64,000 bases of DNA from Ecdyonurus torrentis (GCA_949318235.1 OX439135.1:23328957-23392956), one strand, 5' to 3'. Shown: positions 10,795 through 23,432, counted from the stretch's first letter. The notes: generated from the sequence alone by a model not told the origin. Program-made: numbers and translations.

Positions 10795-13700
10795 TTTAAA
10801 AGCTAATTGAAACAGCTATATACCTGTGTATGATTAATTTTTAACAACCAGTGATGATAGAAAAGAGAAAATAATTATTGAAATTAACATGGGCTCTTAT
10901 TTGACTTATACTTCCAAAAATTATAATTTATAATCTAGCATGGTGACCCTTCTCCCCTAATATATATATTTTTAACATTTTTTAAGAAACCATAAAATCC
11001 TAATGTATCAGTTATCAGTGTGCAAAAATTCAGATTTTTCTTTCTTTATAATTTTTAAGTGAAATCCCGCAGTGCCTGATTTTCCTGCCTTAATGGAATA
11101 GACCAGAGAAAATGATAAGCATTTATATCACAAAACTCTTGGGATTTACATAGCAGTGATGAGAAATTTCAATTTATGCAACTTGCACAACATTTTTATA
11201 CTAATTTTTGCATGTTTCTGACGTCTTAAACATGAATTTTCACGCAAATTGCATACTTAACAGTTTTTTCACGCTCTCTTGTGGGACTATACATTAACAT
11301 TTTGGATAAAATTGTTAACAGTTTTGAAGATCCCATTTCGTGTTTATTTATTAAAAAGCATTATGTTGTTTTATGTGCTCTATGGTATTAAGTAAGAAAA
11401 TTAGTTACAACATATATCAAATTAATTTTAAAAAATAATATTTATTATATTATTGCATCAACGTGTATATACTGAAATTTCAACTTTTAATAAATATGAT
11501 TTTTTTTTTTAAGATTTATAGTGCCGTAAGAGCTCATGTTATTTTTAATAATATTTTCTCTCTTATCTAATGGTTGTTTTGAAAATTTTATCATACTTTT
11601 AGCGGTTAATATCATGTTTTAAGTAGCAATTTACAGTTTGGAAGTTTTCTTTTTAGATATTGAGAAGTCATCTGAATGTACGACCTTTAAAATATATATT
11701 ATATCAATTATAGGTTCACCTTAAAGAACACCTTAAACAAAAAACTTGGCTGCTCATATTATCCTAACATACTAAACATCAACGTTACTTAGGCCGATGG
11801 TTGGGATAGGTTCCTTTGAAATATTTTTGGCCATAAATATTTCATGTAAATATAAAATTTAGAATTTCCTCCCACTAATTTTGAAAAATAATTAAAAATA
11901 ATAATAAAAATAAAAAGGTCATTAATTTTTTTTTCTTAAAGCTATCTGCACTGACCTACTGAATTTATACACTAAATTGCCTATAAATAGTCATTTTTTT
12001 TAGTAAAAAAAAAAAAAAAAAAAAAAAAATCAAGCCTGCGGCGGGCTATTGACGCTTTGCGCGTCTATTGAAGGTGCCCACACAGATTTCCAAAATACGC
12101 CGGACCGACTTTGGGTGCAAAAGAAATATTAAAAAAAAGTTTATATATCAGGTGGAGAGATATATAGATAAACAGAACGCTCTGCAAGTCTTTACTTATA
12201 TACCGTAGCTTCTAACCTTAGGAAAAGCGTGGACTCATGATAATATGGTGAACTTAACTCCAGTTGTGGTCCCTTATATATATAAAACCCTCTAGTACCA
12301 TCGTAATAATACCTAGCACTCCTGTCTCACAGTGCTGATCACCAGTGCTAGGTCGAAGTGCCAGTAAGCACCGCCCGGGGATGTACTGATCAACTTATCA
12401 TTACGATTGGCTTCACCTTCTGTTCTGCAAGGGTCATTAACCTAATTGGCTTATATATATGTCAAAATCTTTCTGCATAGCAAATGTGTATAACATTTGA
12501 TTTTGACATATATAACTCAATTAGGTTAATGACCCTTGCAGAACAGATGGTGAAGCCAATCGTAATGATAAGTTGATCAGTACATCCCCCAGCGGTGCTT
12601 ACTGACACTTCGATCTAGCACTGGTGATCAGCACTGTGAGACAGGAGTGCTAGGTATTATTACGATGGTACTAGAGGGTTATATATATATAAGAGACCAC
12701 AACTGGAGTTAAGTTCACCATATTATCATGAGTCCACGCTTTTCCTAAGGTTAGAAGCTACGGTATTAAGTAAAGACTTGCAGAGCGTTCTGTTTATCTT
12801 TATATCTTTCCACTGATATAAACCTTTTTTTTAATATTTCTTTTGCACCCAAAGTCGGTCCGGCGTATTTTGGAAATCTGTGTGGGCACCTTCAATAGAC
12901 GCGCAAAGCGTCAATAGCCCGCCGCAGGCTTGATTTTTGTTTTTTTTGTTTTGTTTTGTTTTGTTTTTTTTTTTTTTTTTACCAAGTGATTATTTATAGG
13001 CAATTTAGTGTATAAAGTCAGTATGTCAGTGCAGATAGCTTTAAGAAAAAAATTAATGCCCTTTTATTTTATTTATTATTATTATTTTTTGAATTATTTT
13101 TCAAAAATAGTGGGAGGAAATTCTAAATTTTATTTTTACATGAAATATTTATGGCCAAAAATATTTTAAAAGGAACCTAATTATTCCCAACCATCGGCCT
13201 AAGTAACGTTGATATTTAGTATGTTAGGATAATTTGAGCCGCCAAGTTTTTTGTTTAAGGTGTTCTTTAAGGTGAACCTAATTGATATAATATATATTTT
13301 AAGAGTCGTACATATTCAGATGACTTCTCATTATCTAAAAAGAAAACTTCCAAGCTGTAAATTGCTACTTAAAAGTTGATATTAACCACTTACAATATCA
13401 TAAAATTTTCAAACAAACATTAGATATAAGAGAGAAAGTATTATTGAAAATAACCTGAGCTCTTACGGGACTAAATCTAAAAAAAATAATAATAATAAAA
13501 ATAAAAAAAATAATCATATTAAAAGGTATAATTTCAGTATATACGTTGATGCAATAATATAATATAAATTTTAAAATTAATTTAAAATATGTTGTAACTA
13601 ATTTTTTTACTTAAGGCAGGAAAATTAGGTACTGCGGGATTTGACTTAAAAATTATAAAGAAAGAAATATCTGAATTTTTGCACAGTGATACATTAGGAT

Positions 13701-13910
13701 ATGGTATCTTAAAAAATGTAAAAATATATATTATAGGGGAGAGGTGGGTCTCCTTGCTAGATTATAAATTATGATTTTTGGAAGTGTAATTTAAGTCTTA
13801 TCAGAACCCATGTTAATTTCAATAATTATTTTCTCTTTTCTTTATTATTGGCCAGGGTTCTCAAAAATTTATCATCTGGTATATATAGCTGTTTTAATTA
13901 GCTTTTAAAT
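10795..13910. repeat. 3.1-kb giant inverted repeat E, locus 1
   Basis: The left arm from AAAAGCTAATTGAAACAGCT (about 10798) is matched inverted by AGCTGTTTTAATTAGCTTTT (about 13888). Matching pairs continue inward: GAAATCCCGCAGTGCCTGAT/GCAGGAAAATTAGGTACTGC, AGAACACCTT/AAGGTGTTCT and CCGATGGTTGGGA/CCCAACCATCGG. The centre is the core palindrome at 12142-12820, flanked on both sides by hAT-A-type ends (GCCTGCGGCGGGCTATT and its inverse). Confidence 0.85.
12142..12820. repeat. Core palindrome copy 1
   Basis: A 679-bp near-perfect inverted repeat with ends TATATATCAGGTGGAGAG, arms through CAGAACGCTCTGCAAGTC and GGAAAAGCGTGGACTCATGA, and a short loop TTCTGCATAGCAAATGTG near 12480. The arms are less AT-rich than their surroundings. 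No frame or known RNA motif was recognised. It is probably the compact non-autonomous element from which all other cores derive. Confidence 0.92.
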
Positions 13911-13959
13911 GTCATCATAAAGTTTTTAAGTTTTCTTTTAAAATTTTAAGATATTAGTT

Positions 13960-14643
13960 ATATCTATATATCGTCAGTGGGATATAGAAACCTCGGATTA
14001 GGATTTTGAGTGTTTCTAAAGTTTGAATCGTCATAATTCAAAAATAAAAAGTTACAAAAAATTGAAATTATTTTTGTCATGCGGCTTATATTTCTGACAA
14101 TACATTGTATTAATTTTCTATTTTTATTTCAAATAGTTCGCTCACAATTCATCAATTAGTAGACTAAAACACCCTGTTTTCGCACTCAGTTAAAAAAAGT
14201 GAAATTAAAATTATTATTCCCATGCAACAGTCAGCTATAAAAATTTCAAATTAATATCATAGATTCAAGAAATGTTGCTTATTCTTAATGTACAGTTGAA
14301 TTTTTTTTTGCAAGCAACCCCTTTGCCAAAATTTGCAAAAAACGGATATCGCGTTCTTTTAATGTTTTGAAGCTCAAAATTATTTTAGGGGTGCAATTTT
14401 GAATTCTTAAAAGATTTATTTGCAATATACAAAGTTATTTTGAAAATAACTAAAATTTATAAATTAATTAACTTATAGCCCCTGTTTTTACGCAAAAAGC
14501 AGTACATAATGCCTGATGACCGCAACCAGCAGTACAATAAATTTTTAAAAATTCATTTAATATAATAAAAATAAAATATTTACATTATTAGCAGATGAAC
14601 ATTTAAGAGATTCAAAATTGCACCCCTAAAATAATTTTGAGCT
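13960..14643. repeat. Half of foldback element F
   Basis: It matches the left arm of F (5480 onward: TCGGATTAGG, GTTCGCTCACAATTCATCAA, CTAAAACACCCTGTTTT) and stops at GCACCCCTAAAATAATTTTGA, where the D palindrome follows. The hAT insertion of the 5.5-kb copy is absent, giving an empty-site control. Confidence 0.85.
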
Positions 14644-14877
14644 CCGGCCAAATCAACGTTGATATTTAGTTAGGGTATGACTATAATAAAGGAACAACTG
14701 TTTTGAAGCCGACTATAAGTGATTTCGGTCACATCTGCTTCCGTTTTGACTTACTGCGCATGCGTAGTAAGGAGAAACGGAAGCGGATGTGACCGAAATC
14801 GCTTATAGTCGGCTTCAAAACAGTTGTTCCTTTATTATAGTCATACCCTAACTAAATATCAACGTTGATTTGGCCGG
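14644..14877. repeat. D palindrome with extended arms
   Basis: A 234-bp palindrome. The outer arms CCGGCCAAATCAACGTTGAT resemble the inside of MITE A. The inner 14679-14842 is MITE D (GGAACAACTGTTTTGAAGCC), centred on TGCGCATGCGTA. Confidence 0.9.
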
Positions 14878-15004
14878 AGACGTTATAAATTAACCCTGAA
14901 CTTACTCTAAACTTATATAAACACAAATCAAACTCAAGTAAAGCCCTACGTTTAATACGAGTTATTTATTTAAAAAAAATGGTACAGTATAAATAAAAAA
15001 AGTT

Positions 15005-15690
15005 TATATATCAGGTGGAGAGATATATAGATAAACAGAAACGCTCTGCAAGTCTTTACTTATATACCGTAGCTTCTAACCTTAGGAAAAGCGTGGACTC
15101 ATGATAATATGGTGAACTTAACTCCAGTTGTGGTCCCTTATATATATATAAAACCCTCTAGTACCAACGTAATAATACCTAGCACTCCTGTCTCACAGTG
15201 CTGATCACCAGTGCTAGATCGAAGTGTCAGTAAGCACCGCCCGGGGATGTACTGATCAACTTATCATTACGACTAGCTTCACCTTCTGTTCTGCAAGGGT
15301 CATTAACCTAATTGGCTTATATATATGTCAAAATCTTTCTGCATAGCAAATGTGTATAACATTTGATTTTGACATATATAACTCAATTAGGTTAATGACC
15401 CTTGCAGAACAGAAGGTGAAGCCAATCGTAATGATAAGTTGATCAGTACATCCCCCCGCGGTGCTTACTGACACTTCGATCTAGCACTGGTGATCAGCAC
15501 TGTGAGACAGGAGTGCTAGGTATTATTACGATGGTACTAGAGGGTTATATATATATAAGAGACCACAACTGGAGTTAAGTTCACCATATTATCATGAGTC
15601 CACGCTTTTCCTAAGGTTAGAAGCTACGGTATATAAGTAAAGACTTGCAGAGCGTTCTGTTAATCTATATATCTCTCCACCAGATATATA
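15005..15690. repeat. Core palindrome copy 2
   Basis: Same ends, arms and loop as copy 1, 2863 bp downstream of it. This makes locus 1 a monomer of the type found in the 41.6-58.4 kb array. Downstream sequence (15691-16010) matches 58354-58690. Confidence 0.92.
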
Positions 15691-16013
15691 ACATTTTTGT
15701 ATGATATGCAAGGTAGTATTGTTTAAAATAACCACTAGTTTGAAACGTAGTACTTTAATTGAGCTTGACTTGTGACTATATAAATTTTAAGAGTATAAGT
15801 TAAGGGTTTTTATACAAAATATGGCATCTTCAATAGCATCTTCAGTAGTAAGAAATTAACATAATTTACAAACTTAGCATAATGAGATGACCCAATGGCT
15901 AAGATCTATTTACATATAAATTATAATTAATAAAATATATATAAAACTTTTAGAGAATAAATTTGACCCAAAAATAAAAATTGTAAAAAAAGAGGTCATC
16001 ATTTTAATCTTTT

Positions 16014-16978
16014 ATCAAACTGATTTAGACCCCTGATAAGTTAAGCTTTTCAGAAATTATGTGAACTTTACCCTTAAAATAATTTCAAGGCCCACCACCG
16101 GGGGTTGAAAATTCAAAACGCATATTTGACCAAGTTTGGCATTTTTGGGAATTTTTATTTTTAGGTTAAAAAGTAGGTTATAATATGTCTAACATGTGTA
16201 CCAAGTTACAACTTGGGTGCTTTGTAACTTTAGGAGGAAAGTCCGGAAAAGTATGTCCGCCACCTATATTGTGAAAAAAGAGTAAATTTTAAAAATTCAT
16301 AAAAAATCGAAAAATGAAGCAAATGCAATGAAATTTGGTATATAGGTTCATATAAAATTATCAAAAATTTATAAATTTTTTGAAAAATTTTTGGTGCGAG
16401 ATTTGAATTTAAAAAAAGCCATCATAATAAAAATTAAATTAAATACAATTGTTTAGTTTATTTTTAAAAAAATATTAATAAAAAGTACTGAACAGTAATT
16501 TTAAGTGTATTAGATATGTATACTGACATTTTGAACAACAAATTGCAATCAACTTCATTTTTTAGTAGCATGACTTTTTTTTAATTCAAATTTCGCGCCA
16601 AAAAATTTTCAAAAAATTTCTAAATTTTTGATAATGTTATATGAACCTATATACCAAATTTCATTGCAGTTGCTTCATTTTTCGATTTTTTATGAATTTT
16701 TAAAATTTACTCTTTTTTCACAATATAGGTGGTGGACATACTTTTCCGGACTTTCCTCCTAAAGTTACAAAGCTCCCAAGTTGTAACTTGGTACACATGT
16801 TAGACATATTATAACCTACTTTTTAACCTAAAAATAAAAATTCCCAAAAATGCCAAACTTGGTCAAATATGCGTTTTGAATTTTCAACCCCCGGTGGTGG
16901 GCCTTGAAATTATTTTAAGGGTAAAGTTCACATAATTTCTGAAAAGCTTAACTTATCAGGGGTCTAAATCAGTTTGAT
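16014..16978. repeat. Foldback P, about 965 bp with 400-bp arms
   Basis: Left arm ATCAAACTGATTTAGACCCC is inverted at the right end (GGGGTCTAAATCAGTTTGAT). Further pairs include GGCCCACCACCGGGGGTTGA and AAGTCCGGAAAAGTATGTCC against their complements. Spacer of about 130-160 bp. Fragments recur at 22440-22600 (left arm) and 58690-58790 (right end). Confidence 0.88.
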
Positions 16979-17635
16979 TGGATTTTCTAACTTACATCAT
17001 TTTACGAGTAATTGGCAATTTTTAACACCTCCTCTACCAAAAGGTAAAAAATAGCAAGTGGCGTCTTTCCCGGAATTTTCCGATTTTTCCAAAATAAATT
17101 GTGGGGTGTTTTAAGGTATCCTAAGCATTAGTTTTTATATTTGGGTTCCGATGGTCGGGACTATTAGGTACCGGTCATTTATATTTGGCCCTCTGCAAAA
17201 AATTCAAAAATACAAAGTATACCGTGTTTCCCGAAAATTTTCAAATTTTCCAAAAAAAAAAAAAAATGTAAGATTTTTTGAGGTAGTCCTTAAGCATAAT
17301 CAAATGGCATAGTTTATAACTTAAGGTGCCGATGGTTGGGAATAATTAGCTTCCTTCGAAATATTTGAGCCATATATATATTTCATTCAAAAAATTTACA
17401 ATTTCCTCCCGCTATTTTTGAAAAATAATTATATATGTATATAAAAAAAGAAATAAAAAGAACATTATTAATTTTTTTCTTAAAGCTATCTGCACTGACA
17501 TACTAAATTTAAACACTAAATTGCCTATAAATATGGTGCTATTGGCGCTTTGAGCGTCTATTGAAGGGGCCCACACAAATATGCCCAAATATGACGGACC
17601 GCCTTTGGGTAAAAAAGAAATAATAAAAAAAAGGT
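16979..17635. repeat. Imperfect duplication plus hAT-A end
   Basis: About 17010-17170 and 17185-17340 are diverged copies of one segment (TTTCCCG, AATTTTCC, GAGGTA/AAGGTA, CCTTAAGCAT-like, CGATGGT). From 17330 to 17620 a hAT-A-type end follows (CTCCCGCTATTTTTGAAAAA, GCTATCTGCACTGAC, GACGGACCGCCTTTGGGT). Confidence 0.6.
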
Positions 17636-17999
17636 TATATATCAGGTGGAGAGATATATAGATAAACAGAACGCTCTGCAAGTCTTTACTTATATACCGT
17701 AGCTTCTAACCTTAGGAAAAGCGTGGACTCATGATAATATGGTGAACTTAACTCCAGTTGTGGTCACTTATATTATATATAACCCTCTAGTACCATCGTA
17801 ATAATACCTAGCACTTTTGTCTCACAGTGCTGATCACCAGTGCTAGGCTAGATCGAAGTGTCAGTAAGCACCCCGGATGTACTGATCAACTAATTAAACT
17901 TATCATTACGACTCTGGCTTCATACCTTCTGTTCTGCAAGGGTCATTAACCTAATTGGGTTATATATGTCAAAATCATATGTTACACATTTGTTATGCA
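17636..17999 (+). repeat. Core palindrome copy 3, left arm only
   Basis: The left arm is complete to GTCAAAATCA, then the loop segment is in reverse orientation (ACACATTTGTTATGCAG) and the right arm is missing. The following 18000-18300 is an inverted match to 60050-60395, next to the isolated right arm at 60393. The two halves may be one rearranged copy. Confidence 0.8.
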
Positions 18000-18500
18000 G
18001 AATAACTAATGATAACATGTAAAATTAGAATAAAATATAACGAAAAAAAATTTAGAAGTTTTCATATTCGATTATAGAACACAGATAGATAAAAATTAAA
18101 CAAAGGAGCTAGAAAACTCTAAAATAAGTGCTGTAATTTAAATTTTATATTTTTCACTATCCTGAAGGACTAAATTTTGATTTCATAAACCACACTATTA
18201 TTTAGTTACCTTTTTATTTATTTTTTTTTTTTTTACGCTTTAGTCTTATTTTAATCGTTGACTTATCTCATAAAAATTGAATTGCTCAACTTAATCATCG
18301 ATATTTGACATTCTCTCATAATACGTATCAACTATACCTTTTATTTTAATTTTACTATTATCAGTCATATAAAACATTAAAAAAATTTATATTCAATTTT
18401 TTTTTAAATAAAAAAAAAATAATTTCTTAAAATAAAAAATTACACAAATTTATATTACGCGGTTATACAAATATTATGTAATATTTCTATATTTCTAATT

Positions 18501-18660
18501 GACTGATAAAGGAACCACTGTTTTGAAGCCGACTATAACCAATTTCGCTCACATCCGCTTCCGTTTCTCTTTACTGCGCATGCGTAGTAAAGAGAACCGG
18601 AAGCGGATGTGACTGAAATCGCTTATAGTTGGCCTCAAAACAGTTGTTCCTTTACTAGTC
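18501..18660. mobile_element. MITE family D (solo)
   Basis: A 160-bp near-perfect palindrome with outer GACT/AGTC and TAAAGGAAC ends, centred on TGCGCATGCGTA. It is free of the MITE-A-like arms seen in the array. Confidence 0.92.
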
Positions 18661-19101
18661 AATATGTAATATAAAAATACATATTTCTTATATAATATAT
18701 GTCAGTAATTTTTTTTAAAAGCAGAAATGTGTTTTATTGACTATATTGTAAGGTGAGAATTCTTGGACAGTTCAATCAGTACTGTGAAATTGGACTAAAA
18801 AAGTGTAAAGAGAGAAAATCTAAAATTATGCAGTGCAATGTTATTTTTAAATAAAAATAATAAGTAAGGATTAACCTTGCTAGATTTTAAATTATGATTT
18901 TTTAAGATTTAGTCCCGTAAGAGCTCACGTTATTTTCAATATTTTATCCTTTATCTAATGGTTGTTTTGACAATTTTACTATATTTTTAGCGGTTAATAT
19001 CAACTTTTAAGTAGCAATTTTAAGTTTAGAAGTTCTCTCTTTAGATAAATTGAGAAGTCATCTAAATGTACGACTCTTAAAATATATATTATATCAATTA
19101 G
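18661..19101. repeat. AT-rich DNA and fragment of repeat E
   Basis: 18890-19100 matches the E arm (TTAGTCCCGTAAGAGCTCAC, GAGAAGTCATCTAAATGTAC). The rest is unassigned AT-rich sequence. Confidence 0.6.
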
Positions 19102-19419
19102 TTTAACCTTAAAGAACAGCGCCTTGAACAAAGAACTTGTCTGCTTATATTATCCTAACATACTAAATATCAACGTTAGTTTGGCCGGAGTCATTGATTT
19201 TTTATTTATTTTACATTCACAATATATCAGATGCGGGTTTATGACGTCATAGCTCGATTGTTTTTGTGTGCGTGGACCAGTTAGCTGTCGTCGTTAACCC
19301 GGCATCTGATAATTTGTGAATGGAAAATAAATTTGACTCCGGGCCAATTATAACGTTGTTATTTAGGTACGTTAGGATACATTGTATAGGTAAAATTATT
19401 GTTTAACGTATTTTATGCC
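19102..19419. mobile_element. MITE A relative
   Basis: The left end is a hybrid of E and A (TTAAAGAACAGCGCCTTGAA), with TTTGGCCGGAGTCATTGATT inside and a decayed inverted right end (TTTAACGTATTTTATGCCT). The GACGTCAT octamer lies near 19240. Confidence 0.65.
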
Positions 19420-19546
19420 TATAAGATTTGATTGATAAACTTTTTGATTATATAGCACCAAATTTTTTTACAAATTTGCTAAAAATAATAATAATAATAA
19501 TAATTAAAAGAAAAAATCTCTGCGCTGTTGCCGTAGTTAATATATA

Positions 19547-19850
19547 GGGTGTATGCATTCATGTTAAAGTCTACGCCATGTTGGAAACTCAATAACATAG
19601 GCCGCATAGGAAAATGATTCATTTTGGCAATTTAAAATTTAAATTTAAAAAAATTTTGAGATCATTGATGCTGTAAATATGTAGGATTAGTATATCAAGT
19701 ATGTGAGAAAAATAATAATAAATATTAATTAACTGACATATTTTGCAAAGAAAATGCCAAAAATGAAGTTTGTCTTATGCTGAGCAATTTCATTCAATAC
19801 TCAGGTATGGCGACCAAGTGCATTAAATATGACGTCATCCGCATACACCC
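19547..19850 (+). mobile_element. MITE family B copy 4
   Basis: TA-flanked GGGTGTATGCATTCATG and GCATACACCC ends, with GACGTCAT near 19831. Clean boundaries. Confidence 0.92.
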
Positions 19851-20004
19851 TATTGAAAGGGAAATAATTACGTGCTTTGGAATATATTTTTTATTTGACA
19901 TGACGTTGATCTATTTCATAAATTATGCAGGTTTATTTCCCCCCTATACATTTCTAATATCCTTTTGCATATAAATAGTATTGATAATTGATATCACATT
20001 TTAA

Positions 20005-20344
20005 GGGAGTAGGGTACCGACGTCGGCCATTAGACTAAAATTTTGAACGTTAAAAAAATATACAATTTTTCTCTATGATACCTCAGATTGAGACAATTAC
20101 AAATACATGTATAAACATTTGGAGAGGCTACCGTGCAAATAATTTTACATGGATTTTTTTAAACTTTATTTAAGCCCATAATACGCAATGTTAATTTCAA
20201 TAAGTTTTTTCTTTTTCTCAGGACCTGCAATTATTTTGATATTTTATCACGGCTAGGTGTGACCCTTATAGAGCTACACAGTTACACTAAATGTAGACCC
20301 AAAACACTTCTAGTTTGTGAGATATAAGGTCAGCACCCTACTCC
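20005..20344 (+). mobile_element. MITE family H copy 1, TTAA target duplication
   Basis: TTAA at 20001-20004 and 20345-20348. Inverted ends GGGAGTAGGGTACCGAC. Internal marks are TCACGGCTAGGTGTGACCC and ACTTCTAGTTTGTGAGATAT. Confidence 0.9.
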
Positions 20345-20579
20345 TTAAATAACAAATTGATTTTGTTCTTTCTCTGTATAATGATGTTAGCAATAAAAAT
20401 ACTAATTTTTTTATATATTTTAGCAGATAATGTATCTTATATAAAATTTATAAATTTATAAAACTCTAAAAAAAAATAATAATAACAATAATAATAATAA
20501 ATAATAAAATTAAAGCTTTTTAAGAATATGAAGAAAGCTCTTTTTTGCATCTGGTCTGTTTGCAAAGTAATTAAACATA

Positions 20580-20815
20580 ACTGATTTTTCAGTTATACTT
20601 TTTTTCTTATATATATAATATATATTTATTTTATTCAAAAATAAAATGTAACATTTCCTCCCACTATTTTTGAAAAATTATCATAAAAAACAAACATTAA
20701 ATAAAAAGAACATTATTTATTTTTTCTTAAAGCTATCTGCACTGAAATACTGAATTTATACGCTGAATTGCCTATAACTGATAGTGACTCTAACACTGAG
20801 AGCCACTTGGTAAAA

Positions 20816-20896
<81 letters not shown>

Positions 20897-21236
20897 AAAC
20901 TTGTTATAGACAACATTATGGAAGTCTGCTAAATTTGACTCCATAAGAAAACATTGCAAACCAGAGCTCGTTGTAGTTTTTCAAATTTATCTCCAAAACT
21001 TGAATCTAACTCTTGCATATAAAATAATACTTTTTTTTAATTGTAAGACAGATTTAGTGATAAAATATTTAATTGTACTTAAACGACGCAGTTAAAGAGC
21101 AGTTAAAGAGCGACGCCTTTGTTTGAAAAAAAAAATCGCTCAAAAAAATTAATAATGTGCATTATAAAAAAAAAATATACCACACCGCGTCTGTCCCCGG
21201 GCCCATGATTACGCAGGACCGCCTTTGGATGCAAGA
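20580..21236. mobile_element. hAT-A relative with (TAAA)n
   Basis: It carries TCCTCCCACTATTTTTGAAA, GCTATCTGCACTGAA, CCCCGGGCCCATGATTACG and GGACCGCCTTTGGATGC. An (AAAT)n microsatellite occupies 20817-20896. The right end abuts core copy 4, consistent with the core having inserted in this element. Confidence 0.7.
20817..20896. repeat. (AAAT)n microsatellite
   Basis: About 20 nearly perfect tetranucleotide units. Open frames seen here in other phases are artefacts. Confidence 0.97.
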
Positions 21237-21251
21237 TAAATATAAAAAGTT

Positions 21252-21918
21252 GATATATCAGGTGGAAAGATATAAACAGAACGCTCTGCAAGTCTTTACT
21301 TATACCGTAGCTTCTAACCTTAGGAAAAGCGTGGACTCATGATAATATGGTGAACTTAACTCCAGTTGTGGTCACTTATATATAAAACCCTCTAGTACCA
21401 TCGTAATAATACCTAGCACTCCTGTCTCACAGTGCTGATCACCAGTGCTAGGTCGAAGTGCCAGTAAGCACCGCCCGGGGATGTACTGATCAACTTATCA
21501 TTACGACTGGCTTCACCTTCTGTTCTGCAAGGGTCATTAACCTAATTGGCTTATATATATGTCAAAATCTTTCTGCATAGCAAATTTGTAACATTTGATT
21601 TTGACATATATAACCCAATTAGGTTAATGACCCTTGCAGAACAGATGGTGAAGCCAGTCGTAATGTTAAGTTTAGTTGATCAGTACATCCGGGGTGCTTA
21701 CTGACACTTCGATCTAGCACTGGTGATCAGCACTGTGAGACAGGAGTGCTAGGTATTATTACGTTGGTACCAGAGGGTTTGTATATAAGGGACCACAACT
21801 GGAGTTAAGTTCACCATATTATCATGAGTCCACGCTTTTCCTAAGGTTAGAAGCTACGGTATTAAGTAAAGACTTGCAGAGCGTTCTGTTGATCTATATA
21901 TAACTCCACCAGATATAT

Positions 21919-21919
<1 letters not shown>
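21252..21919. repeat. Core palindrome copy 4
   Basis: 668 bp. The right arm carries a variant not seen in the array cores (GTTAAGTTTAGTTGATCAGT and CATCCGGGGTGC). This variant is shared with copy 5 and the 60.4-kb arm. Confidence 0.9.
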
Positions 21920-21952
<33 letters not shown>

Positions 21953-22370
21953 ATCCAAAAGTGGTCCTGCGTATTTGGGCCCGGGGAAAGAAAACTATGT
22001 GGATCCCTTAAATTCACTTTACCAAGTGACTATAGGCAATTTAGTGTATAAATTCAGTATGTCAGTGCAGATAGCTTTAAGAAAAATATTAATTTAATTT
22101 TTTTTATATTTATTTTTCACAAATAGTGGGAGGAAATTCTAAATTTTATTTTTAAATGAAATATATATGGCCACAAATATTTCAAGGAACCTAATTATTC
22201 CCAACCATCGGAACTCAAAATTATAAACTATGCCATTTGATTATGCTTGGGCTACCTCAAAACAAACCACAATATTTTTTTTTTGGAAAATTCTAAAATT
22301 TCCGGGAAATCTGTTACTTTGTATTTTTGAGTTTTTTTGCAGAGGGTGTGTTAACAGTGGCAAATTACAT
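21590..22370 (+). repeat. Direct duplication, first copy
   Basis: It covers the core right arm, a poly(T), the hAT-A end and GTTCCGATGG-type sequence. It is essentially identical to 23100-23875 at an offset of about 1510 bp; the main visible difference is the poly(T) tract (about 21921-21950). Confidence 0.9.
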
Positions 22371-22755
22371 ATAAAGTTAATTGAGTTATCATTTTGAACT
22401 AAATAAATTGAGTTAAAAATTTGAACCTTACTGTTTCAGATACTAGATGAATTGAACTTTTCAGAAATTATGTGACCTTTGCCTTAAATTATTTCCAAGG
22501 CCCACCACCGAGGGTAAAAAGATTTAAATGCTGATTTGACATTGTTTGGCATTATTTACAATTATTTTTTTACGTTAAATGTAGATTAAAATTTTTTCCT
22601 TCGTCATATATTCTCATATTTGTATATAAACCCTTAACTTATACTCTTAAAATATATAGTCACAAGTCAAGCTCAAGTAAAGTACTGCGTTTAAAACTGT
22701 GGTTATTTTAAACAATACTACTTTGCGTATCATACAATAGAAATATAAAAAGAAT
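22371..22755. repeat. Foldback P fragment and core flank
   Basis: 22440-22600 matches the left arm of P (TTTTCAGAAATTATGTGACC, AAGGCCCACCACCG). 22620-22740 is an inverted match to the core downstream flank at 15690-15800 (CAAGTCAAGCTCAAGTAAAG). Confidence 0.65.
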
Positions 22756-23432
22756 ATATATCTGGTGGAGAGATATATAGATCAACAGAACGCTCTGCAA
22801 GTCTTTACTTAATACCGTAGCTTCTAACCTTAGGAAAAGCGTGGACTCATGATAATATGGTGAACTTAACTCCAGTTGTGGTCCCTTATATACAAACCCT
22901 CTAGTACCAACGTAATAATACCTAGCACTCCTGTCTCACAGTGCTGATCACCAGTGCTAGATCGAAGTGTCAGTAAGCACCCCGGATGTACTGATCAACT
23001 AAACTTATCATTACGACTGGCTTCACCATCTGTTCTGCAAGGGTCATTAACCTTCCTTAGTTATATATGTGAAAATCTTTCTGCATAACAAATGCGTAAC
23101 GTTTGTTTTTGACATACTGTATATAACCCAATTAGGTTAATGACCCTTGCAGAACAGATGGTGAAGCCAGTCGTAATGTTAAGTTTAGTTGATCAGTACA
23201 TCCGGGGTGCTTACTGACACTTCGATCTAGCACTGGTGATCAGCACTGTGAGACAGGAGTGCTAGGTATTATTACGTTGGTACCAGAGGGTTTGTATATA
23301 AGGGACCACAACTGGAGTTAAGTTCACCATATTATCATGAGTCCACGCTTTTCCTAAGGTTAGAAGCTACGGTATTAAGTAAAGACTTGCAGAGCGTTCT
23401 GTTGATCTATATATAACTCCACCAGATATATA
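22756..23432. repeat. Core palindrome copy 5
   Basis: 677 bp. Its right half is identical by eye to that of copy 4 because it lies in the duplicated segment. Its left arm differs and carries the complementary variant (CCCCGGATGTACTGATCAAC). Confidence 0.9.

Noticed and set aside
12142..12820. tRNA, 5S or U-snRNA genes in the core palindrome
   Set aside because: No cloverleaf, and no intact B box (the nearest is GGTCGAAGTGCC). No resemblance to 5S, U1 or U2 beyond short words.
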